Source of the DNA: Planctomycetota bacterium
GTDB lineage: Bacteria > Planctomycetota > UBA8742 > UBA2392
Assembly: GCA_019636215.1 (NCBI GenBank)
Contig: JAHBXZ010000008.1
Location: 124,001-188,000 of the forward strand
DNA: 64,000 bases
Direction of reading: 5' to 3'
In this document: positions 8,016 to 19,719 of the stretch, piece after piece
Numbering within the stretch: the first letter of the stretch is position 1
Layout: every line of letters starts with the position of its first letter
Position numbers and translations under genes: made by a program
The notes under the pieces: model-generated
Databases searched by the model: none
Seen by the model: only the letters and a program-made list of their open reading frames with translations
What the model was told of the DNA's origin: nothing

Positions 8016-8540
8016 ATGCGCGTGCTGCTTCTGCTGCTGGCTGTTTCGTTGACCTGCCTTGGCGGGTGCGCCACCACCAGCGTGATTGAGAAGAACGAAA
8101 ACAAGGTCGGTTCACTCACGGCCGCCAACGAGTACTACCTGCGGCCGCTGGCTGTGAGCTTCAAGGCCCCCGAAGGCTGGGCCGTCAGCAAAGAGACTTG
8201 GGATGCATGGCTGCAGCAGTGGCAAAACGAATACAACCTTGAACTGCGCAAGGAGTGCCGCAAGACGCTGCTGAACATCGATGCCGACGCAAAGCAGGAA
8301 AAGGGCTACGTAGTCACCTGCGACATCTATGAGATGGACAGCGGCGGTTTCGCGGGCGTGGGCGGCAAGGCCTACGCGCGGGCCAAAGTCAGGATCGTGG
8401 ACGCCGCCGACGGCACAGTGCTGTTTGACGGCAAATTGCAGGGCACTTCGACCACCGAACCCAGCGTGGAAGGCCGGCTCAACGGTGCCGTGAACGACCT
8501 GGCAGAGGAAATCGCGCGCATCCTGATGCAAGGCGCCTGA
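8016..8540 (+). CDS. Small exported lipoprotein
   Basis: The 174-residue product begins with a lipoprotein signal peptide (M-R-V-L-L-L-L-L-L-A-V-S-L-T-C-L-G-G-C), giving a lipidated Cys at about residue 19. The mature domain contains an alternating pattern V-T-C-D-I-Y-E-M-D-S-G-G followed by A-R-A-K-V-R-I-V-D-A-A-D-G-T-V-L-F-D-G-K. That resembles small envelope lipoproteins of the DUF4410 type, but the match is only by eye. The ATG at 8016 is chosen because GGAGAG lies about eight bases before it, while the in-frame GTG at 8010 lies inside that site. A second lipoprotein of similar plan is at 59460. Function is unknown. Confidence 0.75.
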   Translation: MRVLLLLLAVSLTCLGGCATTSVIEKNENKVGSLTAANEYYLRPLAVSFKAPEGWAVSKETWDAWLQQWQNEYNLELRKECRKTLLNIDADAKQEKGYVVTCDIYEMDSGGFAGVGGKAYARAKVRIVDAADGTVLFDGKLQGTSTTEPSVEGRLNGAVNDLAEEIARILMQGA

Positions 8541-8543
8541 AGC

Positions 8544-11768
<3,225 letters not shown>

Positions 11769-11781
11769 TGCACTCCAGATC

Positions 11782-12207
11782 CTAAATGCGGTGCGGGGCC
11801 TGCGGCGCATGGAACCGCTGCTCGGTCTGCGCCTCAATGATGACGGTGGCCGTCGCGTACTCCCGCGTATGACTCATCGACAGCCACAAAAAAGACGGCC
11901 CGAAGCCGTCGAGAATTCGTTTCGTTTCACCCTGCGTTTGCAGTCCGGGTTTGCCATCCGGGTCGTTGACTACCCGAATGTCGCCAAAGCCCACACCCTT
12001 GGCCCAGCCGGTGCCGATGGCCTTCATCAGGGCTTCTTTGGCGGCAAAGCGCGCCGCGTAATGAATCGCAGGGCGGGCTTTCTCATCGCAGTAGGCTGCT
12101 TCTTCTGGGGTGAACACTCGCGCCAGAAATTCGTCGCGCTTGTCGCGCAGGAGCTTTTCGATGCGCGCGACATCCACGATGTCGGTGCCGATGCCGAGGA
12201 TTGCCAT
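11782..12207 (-). CDS. acpS: Holo-[acyl-carrier-protein] synthase
   Basis: The 141-residue enzyme transfers 4'-phosphopantetheine from CoA to acyl carrier protein. The two family motifs are intact: G-I-G-T-D-I-V-D with the metal-binding Asp9, and [13 protein letters not shown] with Glu58. The S-M-S-H-T-R-E-Y-A segment near the C-terminus is also typical. It is slightly longer than the usual 120-130 because of a C-terminal tail. It lies directly upstream of carB on the minus strand. Confidence 0.93.
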   Translation of the reverse strand: MAILGIGTDIVDVARIEKLLRDKRDEFLARVFTPEEAAYCDEKARPAIHYAARFAAKEALMKAIGTGWAKGVGFGDIRVVNDPDGKPGLQTQGETKRILDGFGPSFLWLSMSHTREYATATVIIEAQTEQRFHAPQAPHRI

Positions 12208-12339
12208 CGGGGGCGGAACAATAGCGGCAAGGCGCTGGAATGCAACGTGTGGATAAGGTTGATGACGGTGTGAAGGCCTCAGCGTCTTTCAGGGTGCGGG
12301 CCCAAGCCGTGGTTCCGCATCCGCTACCAGTTGGGGCAG

Positions 12340-13158
12340 TCACAACACCCGCGCTGAAGCGTACCCGACGACCTGGCCGGTTTCGCCGCTTACCTCGCCG
12401 CTGTTGGTGTGTTCAAGCACCTCAACCCGGGTGGCACCAAGTTCGCGGCAGGTTTCCAGCATCAGCGCCGTGGCGTGCACTCCGCACATGGTGATGTCGT
12501 GCGCATTGCAGACCTGTAACAGACCGGGGGCATCAAAGGCAGCCAGTTTGTCCAGCGCCAGCTCATCCTTGCGCATGGTCTCCACCTGGTCCGCGTAGTG
12601 GTTCATATCGCTGCTGGCGACGACAAGCACGTCCTGCTTCTGCGCAAGCACTGCCGCAGCAATGCCTGCTGCCGTGCGCTGGATCAGCTCATGCGGGGTC
12701 GTCATGACGCTGATGACAGCAATGCGGACCTTCGGGTTCAGCACCTGCAGGAATGGCAAGACGACTTCAGCGGCGTGTTCCACAAAGTGGGGCAGGTTGC
12801 TTGTGTTGATGCCGGGAACTGCTGCCAGCGCCGCCTGCAGGACCGGATCCGCGGCGACAGCCCCAAGTGGCGTCTCCCAACGTTCAAACTGTGCCAGCGA
12901 CAGCGCGCCTCCACCCAGGTGATGCTTGGTGTGCAGGATGATGCACAGCGGCGGAATCTCCACACTGGCCAGCGCGCGCCCGCAAACGCGTCCCGAATAC
13001 ATGTAGCCCGCATGCGGAACCATCACCCCGTATGCTCTGGTGCGGGACGCAGCCGGCTGGGCACAGTAACCCTCAACTTCGGCGCGCAGACGCGCGGGAA
13101 CGGCCGTGTAGAAGCGGCCTGCTACGGCTGGGTGGCGTATGGTGTCCATTGCTGACAT
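12340..13158 (-). CDS. MEMO1-family protein (AmmeMemoRadiSam system protein B type)
   Basis: The 272-residue protein belongs to the MEMO family, related to class III extradiol dioxygenases. It opens with I-R-H-P-A-V-A-G-R-F-Y, the standard family start, has His49 in V-P-H-A-G-Y at the same number as a metal ligand of human MEMO1, a His pair in L-H-T-K-H-H near 76-80, and a Cys in T-M-C-G-V-H-A. In many bacteria the family is encoded with an AMMECR1 protein and a radical SAM enzyme; neither is seen nearby. The biochemical role remains unsettled in the family; metal or redox functions have been proposed. Start may be either of two ATGs, 13158 or 13149. Confidence 0.85.
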   Translation of the reverse strand: MSAMDTIRHPAVAGRFYTAVPARLRAEVEGYCAQPAASRTRAYGVMVPHAGYMYSGRVCGRALASVEIPPLCIILHTKHHLGGGALSLAQFERWETPLGAVAADPVLQAALAAVPGINTSNLPHFVEHAAEVVLPFLQVLNPKVRIAVISVMTTPHELIQRTAAGIAAAVLAQKQDVLVVASSDMNHYADQVETMRKDELALDKLAAFDAPGLLQVCNAHDITMCGVHATALMLETCRELGATRVEVLEHTNSGEVSGETGQVVGYASARVL

Positions 13159-13191
13159 AGGCGTTTTGTGGCTATCGAACTGCGTGCGGCG

Positions 13192-14922
13192 CTAGATATC
13201 AATGTCGTCCGGCGACTCATCCGGAATCACGTCTACCACCACCAGGGTCCCGCCCGCCATGTCGCCGAGGCGCTGTTGGCGGCCGGAAAACAGCATCAAT
13301 GCCATGGGGATAATCAGCACCGTCCAGTGAATCATCTCCGGGATCTTCAACAGGTTGCGAACGACGACACGCCACGGGGACGGAGTCTCGCCTTCCATGT
13401 CGACAACCCGCAAACGGAACAGCGCCTTGCCAAGGGTCTTGCCCCACATGAGTTCACAGAACAGGCTGTACATCACCAGCACGCACAGTGTTACCAGCGA
13501 CGCGCCGACCACCTGCAGGATTCCCGTTTCAAGGCTGCCAAGGCTTACCAACACGATGAATCCGTAGGCATCTTCCCACCGATAGCCGTACAGCCCCTGC
13601 AGCAGGATGACGACGGGGCTGGTCATGGCCAGGTCTATCAGCAGAGCCATCGCGCGTGCCGGCCCGCTTGCATAGACCAGCTTGGGTTCTGCCTTCGCTG
13701 GGCGCGCCGCGTCGGTGCCGCGCAACATGCCGGAGATTGCGCGATCCTGCGGCCGTTCGCGGTTCAAGATCAGCCACACGAATTGCGAAGTCATCAGCAA
13801 CGCCAGCCCGAACAGGATTCCGCCCCATACCATGGCATCCATTCCGCCGGACTTGTCGATGGCCAGCTTGGCTGGCTCTGACCACCTCAGCTCGGTCGGG
13901 TTCTGCCAGGCCGCGGTGGTGAACTTGGTGTCTCCGCCATCGCTGTACCAGGCATGGAGCTCCGCCTTGTGCGTAGACAGCACCAGGTAGTTCGTCAGTT
14001 CAATGGCGCCCACCGCCACCGTCTTGGGTGGCACCGGAACCTGAACCCACTCGCCCTCGGGACTCTTGCCCGCGACCAGCGCGGCGATGCTCCAGGTGCG
14101 GGTCGTGTCGTCTTTGCGCATGTGGGCCACGACCGGCACCGCGGTTGCCGCGTCTGTGCCCATGACGGCAATCGAGGATCGCGCCACGGCACCAGGGAAG
14201 GGCGACTTGCGCAGAACATCAACCGCAACCACGCCCTTGTCATCCTGCGAGGGCACGAAGGCCAGGACGGTCAGTTGACCGGTTCGCCCCTCCAGCAATG
14301 TCAGCCAGATGGCCCCACTGGACGTCGTACTGTGAATCCGGGTAGCCGGGCTGGCGGTCTCGAAAACCTGACGAGGCTCAGCATCCGGGCTGGCAAGGGG
14401 GCGGACCAGCACCGATTTGCCACGCAGCCAGATGAGCCAGACGTTGCCGCCCAGTTCGGCAGTGACGGGCCACGCGCTAGTATCGTTCAATCCAAGGCCC
14501 GTGGACTCCGCTTGCGCCCAGGATCCGTCTTTGCGTACAAATCGCAGTACACGGGATGCCGTCGAGACAAGCAGAGTGTCGTTGCCCGCTCTTGCGGCGG
14601 CAATCGCCGACCCGGATAGGGTCGGGCCGACCTGCAGTTGTTCCCCCTGCTGATGCAGCACACGAAACTTGCCTATGTCTTCGCCGCCCTGGGTGCCCTG
14701 CGGCAACTGCTGCTCAACGAGCCAGGCCGCGTCGTCCGGCGCTGCCACAGCGTAGAGCACCCGAGCCCCGCCCCCGGGGCCGGTGGACCGGGCCATCAGA
14801 AAGAACACGACAATTGCGGCAGTGACTGTGACGCCCAGAGAGGCCAGAACGACCCGGAACATCTTGCGGCGGCGTTCCAGCCGCGTGCGCAACATGTCGG
14901 GCAGGTTTTCTGGTTTGGCCAT
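13192..14922 (-). CDS. RDD-family membrane protein with large exported domain
   Basis: The 576-residue product has an N-terminal helix at about 21-42 (V-V-L-A-S-L-G-V-T-V-T-A-A-I-V-V-F-F) after a basic cytosolic start. A long domain of repeated beta strands follows, reading like a propeller (for example V-L-R-F-V-R-K-D-G-S-W and V-W-L-I-W-L-R-G-K). Near residue 370 is another helix, and the C-terminal RDD domain covers about 425-565, with A-R-A-M-A-L-L-I-D-L-A, W-G-K-T-L-G-K-A-L-F-R-L-R-V and R-Q-Q-R-L-G-D-M-A-G-G-T. RDD proteins are membrane proteins, some implicated in ion transport. The combination with a putative propeller suggests sensing or binding outside the cytosol. The ATG at 14922 fits conserved composition better than the frame start at 14958. 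Confidence 0.75.
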   Translation of the reverse strand: MAKPENLPDMLRTRLERRRKMFRVVLASLGVTVTAAIVVFFLMARSTGPGGGARVLYAVAAPDDAAWLVEQQLPQGTQGGEDIGKFRVLHQQGEQLQVGPTLSGSAIAAARAGNDTLLVSTASRVLRFVRKDGSWAQAESTGLGLNDTSAWPVTAELGGNVWLIWLRGKSVLVRPLASPDAEPRQVFETASPATRIHSTTSSGAIWLTLLEGRTGQLTVLAFVPSQDDKGVVAVDVLRKSPFPGAVARSSIAVMGTDAATAVPVVAHMRKDDTTRTWSIAALVAGKSPEGEWVQVPVPPKTVAVGAIELTNYLVLSTHKAELHAWYSDGGDTKFTTAAWQNPTELRWSEPAKLAIDKSGGMDAMVWGGILFGLALLMTSQFVWLILNRERPQDRAISGMLRGTDAARPAKAEPKLVYASGPARAMALLIDLAMTSPVVILLQGLYGYRWEDAYGFIVLVSLGSLETGILQVVGASLVTLCVLVMYSLFCELMWGKTLGKALFRLRVVDMEGETPSPWRVVVRNLLKIPEMIHWTVLIIPMALMLFSGRQQRLGDMAGGTLVVVDVIPDESPDDIDI

Positions 14923-15011
14923 GGCTTGCGCAGTGGGTGCGGCGCGTGGCGCCTGCAACCCGGTTCAGCATGTCGCAGGACAAAATGGGCGCGCAAACGG
15001 CGCGCCGGGAA

Positions 15012-15101
<90 letters not shown>

Positions 15102-15153
15102 GCAGTGTCCGTTCATGCAAGCTAACGGCCAAGGATTGCCTGTCAACGCCCCG

Positions 15154-15972
15154 TCAATCCAGGACGTGAAGTTGCTGCAGGGCCAGCCCCAGTCCCAGCA
15201 GCGCGCCGTTGCCCGCAATGTGCAGAAGTGTCGGCGCCAGCAGCCCACGCCTGGCCTCGTAAGCCATGGCGAACACCAGTCCACCCAGAAATTGGTTTAC
15301 CGGATAGGCGTTGCCGTGCGCGAAGGCGAAGATCAGCGCGGTAAGCACGATGGCGAAACCTCGCCCGCGCTCGCGACGAATCGGAGTGTACAGCAGCCCG
15401 CGGTACCAGATTTCTTCAAGCACCGGGTACAAAAGAACAACCCGGAACATATCCCACTGGCTGGTGTCCTTGAAGAACGAACCTCGCAGATGCTGGCGAA
15501 ACGCACCGCCCGCGTCGTCGGAAAACACCAAGAGCCCCAGGTAACCCAAGCCGGCAATCGTCAGGTACAAACCGGCCATGGCCATGCTGGCCAGCACAAA
15601 CCAGCGCAGATCCCCGGCAAGGCCTTCGGTCCGTAAGCCAAGCGGTCGAAGCGACTTGGCCTTGACCAACACCAGTACGAGCAATGCCAGAGTGGCCACA
15701 AAAAATCCGCTCTCGTGCGTGATGTCAGGTTTTGGCAGGTCAAATGCCCATTGCGGCCATCCAGCGCGATCGCCGAACGTGACAATCTGGAACAAGACCC
15801 AGACCATCATCAATGCCACAACCGCTGGCAGGCCAAAGGGAAACGAAGACTGAAGTTTCTCCCACCGTTGCTCTGAGATCGAAATCTCGGGCTGAATGGG
15901 ATTTGTAACTTGTTTATCCGTTTGGAGTTCTGGCGATTGCACAGGAATGTTCCGCCGATCCTTGGCTTGCAT
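15154..15972 (-). CDS. CPBP-family glutamic intramembrane protease
   Basis: The 272-residue protein has six to eight membrane helices and the three CPBP motifs: L-E-E-I-W-Y-R-G-L-L (EExxxR), F-A-F-A-H-G-N (FxxxH) and H-I-A-G-N (HxxxN/B). These supply the catalytic Glu and His residues of the ABI/CAAX-like proteases. The cytosolic N-terminus is about 45 residues and polar. Start is taken at the ATG at 15972, with an alternative ATG at 15993. Some CPBP proteins have been proposed to act as sorting proteases for Cys-containing C-terminal anchors. A protein with such an anchor is encoded at 57908, but there is no linkage, so that connection is speculative. Confidence 0.85.
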   Translation of the reverse strand: MQAKDRRNIPVQSPELQTDKQVTNPIQPEISISEQRWEKLQSSFPFGLPAVVALMMVWVLFQIVTFGDRAGWPQWAFDLPKPDITHESGFFVATLALLVLVLVKAKSLRPLGLRTEGLAGDLRWFVLASMAMAGLYLTIAGLGYLGLLVFSDDAGGAFRQHLRGSFFKDTSQWDMFRVVLLYPVLEEIWYRGLLYTPIRRERGRGFAIVLTALIFAFAHGNAYPVNQFLGGLVFAMAYEARRGLLAPTLLHIAGNGALLGLGLALQQLHVLD

Positions 15973-16062
15973 TATTACGCTGACAGGATACACTAAGTTA
16001 CGGTCTGCTAGGGTTTTAGGCGATTACTTGACACTGGCCTCGCCGCCGTCAGGTGTACGTTT

Positions 16063-16458
16063 ATGACAAGCCGTCGCACAGTCACCAAGAAGGAACTCGT
16101 GCTGCGTATCGCCGAGAACACTCACCAGAAGCAGACGGTGACGCGTGACATTATTCAGTTGTTCATCGACGAAGTCATCACTGAGCTCGCCCGCGGCAAC
16201 AGGTTGGAGCTTCGGGACTTCGGCGTGTTTGAGGTCAAGGTTCGCAGGGCGCGCAAGGCGCGCAACCCAAAAACCGGGGACGAAGTTCGAGTACCCGAAA
16301 AGCGGGTTGTCACCATCAAACCCGGCAAGAAGATGAAAGAAGAGATCAATCGCCATGCCGACGCCCAACGCGCGGCAGAGCTGGCGGCAGCTGGCGGCAT
16401 GCAGGCGCCACAGCCGGCAGTTTCCGACTATCGCGATTCGGACGATTCGGAAGACTGA
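16063..16458 (+). CDS. HU/IHF-family DNA-binding protein with acidic tail
   Basis: Residues 1-95 of this 131-residue protein are a complete HU/IHF fold: an initial basic K-K-E-L-V-L-R-I-A helix, L-F-I-D-E-V-I, the R-L-E-L-R-D-F-G-V-F turn, the R-N-P-K-T-G DNA-intercalating arm, and V-x-I-K-P-G-K-K-M-K. A 35-residue extension follows, first Ala-rich and then ending in D-Y-R-D-S-D-D-S-E-D. Ordinary HU proteins stop near 90 residues. The acidic tail could tune DNA binding or oligomerisation. The start is an ATG at 16063; a TTGACA lies 30 bases upstream but the -10 is poor. tadA starts three bases after its stop. Confidence 0.92.
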   Translation: MTSRRTVTKKELVLRIAENTHQKQTVTRDIIQLFIDEVITELARGNRLELRDFGVFEVKVRRARKARNPKTGDEVRVPEKRVVTIKPGKKMKEEINRHADAQRAAELAAAGGMQAPQPAVSDYRDSDDSED

Positions 16459-16461
16459 TCC

Positions 16462-16998
16462 GTGACGAATTCAGGCCAACCAGGTTCGCCCGACGGCGAC
16501 CCTCCTTCACTGTTGCGCGCGCCCGACGACGACGCATGGATGCGCCATGCCTTGAAAGAAGCGATTGCGGCCTACGAAGAGGGCGAAGTACCGGTCGGTT
16601 GTGTGATCGTCAAGGACGGGCGCGTCATCGGTCGCGGCTACAACCAGCGCGAGAAACTGCACGATCCCACGGCACACGCGGAGATGATCGCACTGACGGC
16701 CGCCGCCGAACATCTGCAAAGCTGGCGGCTGGAGGATTGCACCTTGTTCGTGACGCTGGAACCCTGCCCGATGTGCGCCGGTGCGATTGTGAATGCGCGG
16801 GTGAAACGGGTTGTTTACGGCGCGGATGACCCCAAGGCCGGGGCTTGTGGGTCACTTTTTAATGTGGTACAGGATGCGCGCCTGAACCACCGTGCGGAGC
16901 TATCGTGCGGTGTTCTGGCTGATGATGCGGCGGCGCTGCTGAAGACGTTCTTCCGCGAGCGCAGGCAGAATACAGCTCGGGAAGGAACAGGGTCATGA
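16462..16998 (+). CDS. tadA: tRNA-specific adenosine deaminase
   Basis: The 178-residue zinc enzyme converts A34 to inosine in tRNA(Arg)(ACG). It has the deaminase motif H-A-E (His72, Glu74) and P-C-P-M-C (Cys102, Cys105), as well as T-A-H-A-E-M-I-A-L and the V-Y-G-A-x-D-x-K-A-G-A segment typical of TadA. The N-terminus is about 25 residues longer than the E. coli enzyme, ending before [11 protein letters not shown]. Translation begins at GTG 16462, three bases after the HU-like gene. The stop overlaps the ATG of a small basic ORF (ATGA), indicating coupling. Confidence 0.92.
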   Translation: MTNSGQPGSPDGDPPSLLRAPDDDAWMRHALKEAIAAYEEGEVPVGCVIVKDGRVIGRGYNQREKLHDPTAHAEMIALTAAAEHLQSWRLEDCTLFVTLEPCPMCAGAIVNARVKRVVYGADDPKAGACGSLFNVVQDARLNHRAELSCGVLADDAAALLKTFFRERRQNTAREGTGS

Positions 16999-17102
16999 GA
17001 CCGTCAAAGATGAAAACGCGCCACTACGTGCGCGGCATCAAGACCACCAACCGCTGGAAGAAGGTCAAGAAGCACCAGGGCCGCAAGTCCAGCCCGCGCT
17101 AG
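16995..17102 (+). CDS. Small highly basic ORF, 35 residues
   Basis: A 35-codon ORF begins at an ATG overlapping the tadA stop codon by the ATGA pattern and ends at TAG 17100-17102. About half the residues are Lys, Arg or His, with only hydrophobic or small residues otherwise and no acidic residue: it begins [14 protein letters not shown] and ends Q-G-R-K-S-S-P-R. The composition recalls tiny ribosomal proteins or RNA-binding peptides, but no family is recognised. It sits between tadA and a tRNA gene. Coding status rests on the coupling and composition only; it could also be chance. Confidence 0.5.
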   Translation: MRPSKMKTRHYVRGIKTTNRWKKVKKHQGRKSSPR

Positions 17103-17134
17103 CTGAATCTGCTGCGCGTTCCGCTTTCGACCGC

Positions 17135-17224
17135 GGAGGGGTGGCAGAGTGGTTGATCGCGTCGGTTTCGAAAACCGAAATGCCGGAAACGGCATCGGGG
17201 GTTCGAATCCCCCCCCCTCCGCCA
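17135..17224 (+). tRNA. tRNA-Ser (anticodon CGA)
   Basis: Class II tRNA fold on the plus strand: acceptor GGAGGGG with CCCCTCC, discriminator G, encoded CCA at 17222-17224. The anticodon arm TCGGTTTCGAAAACCGA exposes CGA, the variable arm is ATGCCG/CGGCAT, and the T arm has GGTTCGAATCC. It reads UCG. The second tRNA-Ser lies 2 kb away on the other strand. Confidence 0.97.
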
Positions 17225-17233
17225 TGCTTATCT

Positions 17234-17256
17234 GAGGCAGGCTGCCGGCCTGCCTC
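17234..17256. terminator. Hairpin terminator between tRNA-Ser and the epimerase gene
   Basis: A 9-bp perfect stem GAGGCAGGC/GCCTGCCTC with a 5-base loop is followed on the plus strand by TATCTTTG. It follows the tRNA and abuts the stop codon of the convergent gene, so it may end transcription from both sides. Confidence 0.6.
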
Positions 17257-18128
17257 TATCTTTGAAAGCAGTCATTAAGCGCCGGCAACAGATCCGGCCG
17301 CTGGAATGTATAGCCCAGTGCAAGGGTGCGGGTGGGCAAGGCCCGCTGGCTTTCCAGGATCACCCGCGACATCTCGCCGAACAGCAGCCTCACCATGAAA
17401 CCGGGCACGGGGGCCCAGCAGGGGCGGCGCAAGGCGCGGGCCAGGGCCTTGCTGAACTCTCGATTGGTAACCGGCACAGGTGCCATCGCGTTGACTACGC
17501 CGGAGACCTGCTGGTTTTCCAGTGCCCATTGAAAGATGCCGGCAACATCGTCCACGTGAACCCAGGCGATGAACTGCCTGCCGCCCGCCACCGGGCCGCC
17601 GACAAACAGCTTGAATGGCAATGCCATCTTGTTGATGCCGGGCCCGCCGCGGCCGATGACGAAACCCAACCGAACCAGTGTCACGCGCAGTTTCGTGCTT
17701 TGCGCGGCAGCCTCCCACTCCATGCAGGTATCGGCAAGAAAGCCTGTGCCGGGCCCGGAGGTTTCGTCCCGAGGGTTGTCACCAGTGTCGCCATAGAAGC
17801 CCACGGCGCTGGCACTGACGAGGCTGTGCGCGCCAGCGGCTTCCGAAGCGATGCGCAAGGCGGCTGTCACGTTCACCCGGCTGTCGCGGATCTCGCGCTT
17901 GCGCCGGGCGGTCCACCGCAGGGCCACAGTTTCTCCGGCCAGGTTGATGGCGGCATCGAATCTGCCGGGCAGTGCATCCAGCGTTACTCCGCCAGCACGC
18001 CCGTCATACAGTGCCCTCACCTTGTCCGGCGATCTTGTGACAACGCTGACCTGATGCCCGGCATCAAGAAGTCGCGGCACCAGAACCCGCCCGACAAAGC
18101 CTGTTCCGCCGGAAATCACCACGTGCAT
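17256..18128 (-). CDS. TIGR01777-type NAD-dependent epimerase (YfcH-like)
   Basis: The 290-residue product is an atypical short-chain dehydrogenase. It begins M-H-V-V-I-S-G-G-T-G-F-V-G-R, a Rossmann nucleotide-binding loop. It then shows the subfamily motifs A-I-N-L-A-G-E, R-W-T-A-R-R-K-R-E-I-R-D-S-R-V and V-S-A-S-A-V-G-F-Y-G-D, followed by W-V-H-V-D-D-V-A-G-I. The C-terminal DUF1731-like part has A-P-V-P-V-T-N-R-E-F. The ATG at 18128 is used although the frame is open to 18629, since the glycine motif must be near the N-terminus. The substrate of this family is unknown. It is divergent from the esterase at 18207. Confidence 0.9.
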   Translation of the reverse strand: MHVVISGGTGFVGRVLVPRLLDAGHQVSVVTRSPDKVRALYDGRAGGVTLDALPGRFDAAINLAGETVALRWTARRKREIRDSRVNVTAALRIASEAAGAHSLVSASAVGFYGDTGDNPRDETSGPGTGFLADTCMEWEAAAQSTKLRVTLVRLGFVIGRGGPGINKMALPFKLFVGGPVAGGRQFIAWVHVDDVAGIFQWALENQQVSGVVNAMAPVPVTNREFSKALARALRRPCWAPVPGFMVRLLFGEMSRVILESQRALPTRTLALGYTFQRPDLLPALNDCFQR

Positions 18129-18206
18129 GGATTGACCTTTGCGCCCCGTGCGTTGGTATAACAACCCAAGCTGCATGGGGCATCCGGGGGCGACCGGAGC
18201 AGACAA

Positions 18207-19097
18207 GTGAATCGTACTGCGTTGTTGACTGTGGCCATGCTTGGCCTGTTGGCAGGTGCGTGCCGCGCGCCCATGAGCGAGCGGCTGGCAAGTGATTTCG
18301 GCAAGAGCGGCGATGACCACCGTACCATTGAGTACCGCGTGTACCTTCCGCCGGGGTACGAAAGCGAGCCGGGCAAGCGGTACCCGCTTCTGGTCTGGTT
18401 TCATGGCGGCGGCGAAGACGAAGGCGGCTGGGGCCGCAAGGGCAGAATCGGCGAACTTGTCGACGATCGCGTCCGCAGCGGCGAGCTGGACAAGTTCATT
18501 GTCCTGGCCCCGAGTGCTGGTCGCTTTACGCCGATATGGTTCGGGTATGAGAAACGCCTGGTCACTGAGACCATCCCGCACGTGCAGGGCAAGTACCGCA
18601 CCAACGGCACTGTGGTGGCATTCGGCCACAGCATGGGCGGCCTGTCCCTGTTGATGGTGGCGTTGCGCAATCCAACTCTGTTTGACGCCGTGTGCGTTGC
18701 CAGCCCGTTTGTGTACGACACCAATCCCTGGGACTCCACTGAACGTCGCCGCTGGTTTGAAGAGACATTCGGCAGCGGTGGCATGTTTGTTTCCGGGTAC
18801 CGCCAGAATCAGCGCAAGTACTTCGACGAGCCCGAAGACCTTGCCAAGTGGGATCCGATGGCGCTGATCCGCCAGAAGGGGCCGGCCACTACGTTCCCGC
18901 CGATACTGTTAACCAGTGGCGACCAGGACAACCTGGGCCTGTGGCCGCACAATCTGCACCTGCACAAGGTCATGAAAGATTCCGGCATTGCACATGAGTG
19001 GCTGCCGCAGAGAGGTGTCGGCCACGGGACCATTGAGAACCCGGCGCTGATGGACTGGCTGAACAGCCAGGCCCAGAAGGCGCGACTGGAGCGTTGA
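18207..19097 (+). CDS. Lipoprotein esterase of the alpha/beta-hydrolase fold
   Basis: The 296-residue protein starts at GTG 18207 with a lipoprotein signal (L-L-T-V-A-M-L-G-L-L-A-G-A-C), so the Cys near residue 19 is probably lipidated. The hydrolase domain has the oxyanion-type W-F-H-G-G-G, the nucleophile elbow F-G-H-S-M-G-G with Ser142, an Asp candidate in T-S-G-D-Q-D-N-L-G and His in G-V-G-H-G-T-I-E. It resembles exported carbohydrate or acyl esterases of the esterase-D/feruloyl-esterase group. The substrate cannot be stated. The NUDIX gene follows with no gap. Confidence 0.8.
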   Translation: MNRTALLTVAMLGLLAGACRAPMSERLASDFGKSGDDHRTIEYRVYLPPGYESEPGKRYPLLVWFHGGGEDEGGWGRKGRIGELVDDRVRSGELDKFIVLAPSAGRFTPIWFGYEKRLVTETIPHVQGKYRTNGTVVAFGHSMGGLSLLMVALRNPTLFDAVCVASPFVYDTNPWDSTERRRWFEETFGSGGMFVSGYRQNQRKYFDEPEDLAKWDPMALIRQKGPATTFPPILLTSGDQDNLGLWPHNLHLHKVMKDSGIAHEWLPQRGVGHGTIENPALMDWLNSQAQKARLER

Positions 19098-19604
19098 TTG
19101 GGCGAAGCTGCGCGAAAACCGGTCATTGTCGTGGCGGCCCGCGCGCTGGTCCTGCATCGCGATCACGTGCTGCTGCTGCATGCTGTTGAGCCGGGCAGGG
19201 AGTACTACTTTCTGCCCGGCGGCGGTGTACGGCATGGCGAAACGCTGCAGGCCGCCTGTGTTCGCGAGGTGCGTGAGGAAACCGACATCCCGGTCAAGGT
19301 TGTTCGTCCACTGTACTGCCGCGAGTACATCGCAGCGCGCCACAAACGCCGTCCGCAAGGCATGCCGGCGCAGCAGCATGCCATCGCCCTGGTCTTCCTG
19401 TGCGAAGTCGCGCCAGAGGTGTCGCAGCTTGCCTTTGCCGAATTGGGCAGGTTCCGGCGCGACCACGGAGCAACAACCGTTCAGGGCCTGTGCTGGGTGC
19501 CGTTGGCGCAAATCAGCGAAGTTGAAATTCATCCGCCACAGGTTCGCGAGGCCTTGTTGGCAGGATTGCCAAAGGACGGCATAAGTTTCTGGCCGGAAGA
19601 GTAG
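19098..19604 (+). CDS. NUDIX hydrolase
   Basis: The 168-residue product has a near-canonical NUDIX box from G-G-V-R-H-G-E-T-L through R-E-V-R-E-E-T-D-I, with the metal-binding Glu residues in R-E-V-R-E-E. NUDIX enzymes hydrolyse nucleoside diphosphates linked to another group. The assigned start is the TTG at 19098 directly after the preceding stop; a downstream GTG before V-A-A-R-A-L-V-L is also possible because conserved sequence starts there. The gene is probably cotranscribed with the esterase. The exact substrate is unknown. Confidence 0.85.
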   Translation: MGEAARKPVIVVAARALVLHRDHVLLLHAVEPGREYYFLPGGGVRHGETLQAACVREVREETDIPVKVVRPLYCREYIAARHKRRPQGMPAQQHAIALVFLCEVAPEVSQLAFAELGRFRRDHGATTVQGLCWVPLAQISEVEIHPPQVREALLAGLPKDGISFWPEE

Positions 19605-19719
19605 ACCACACCGCCGCGACAGCCCGTGTCATGCTGCGGATTGGCCGGAAATTGCGCCTGACCGGCAGCGACCCGCCGATACAATGCGCCCGCAGCAATA
19701 ATCGCCAAGGAGCACACCC

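Noticed and set aside
16003..16062. TTGACA upstream of the HU-like gene as a complete sigma-70 promoter
   Set aside because: A -35 match is present at about 16028, but the region 17 bases on (AGGTGT) is a poor -10, so it is not listed.
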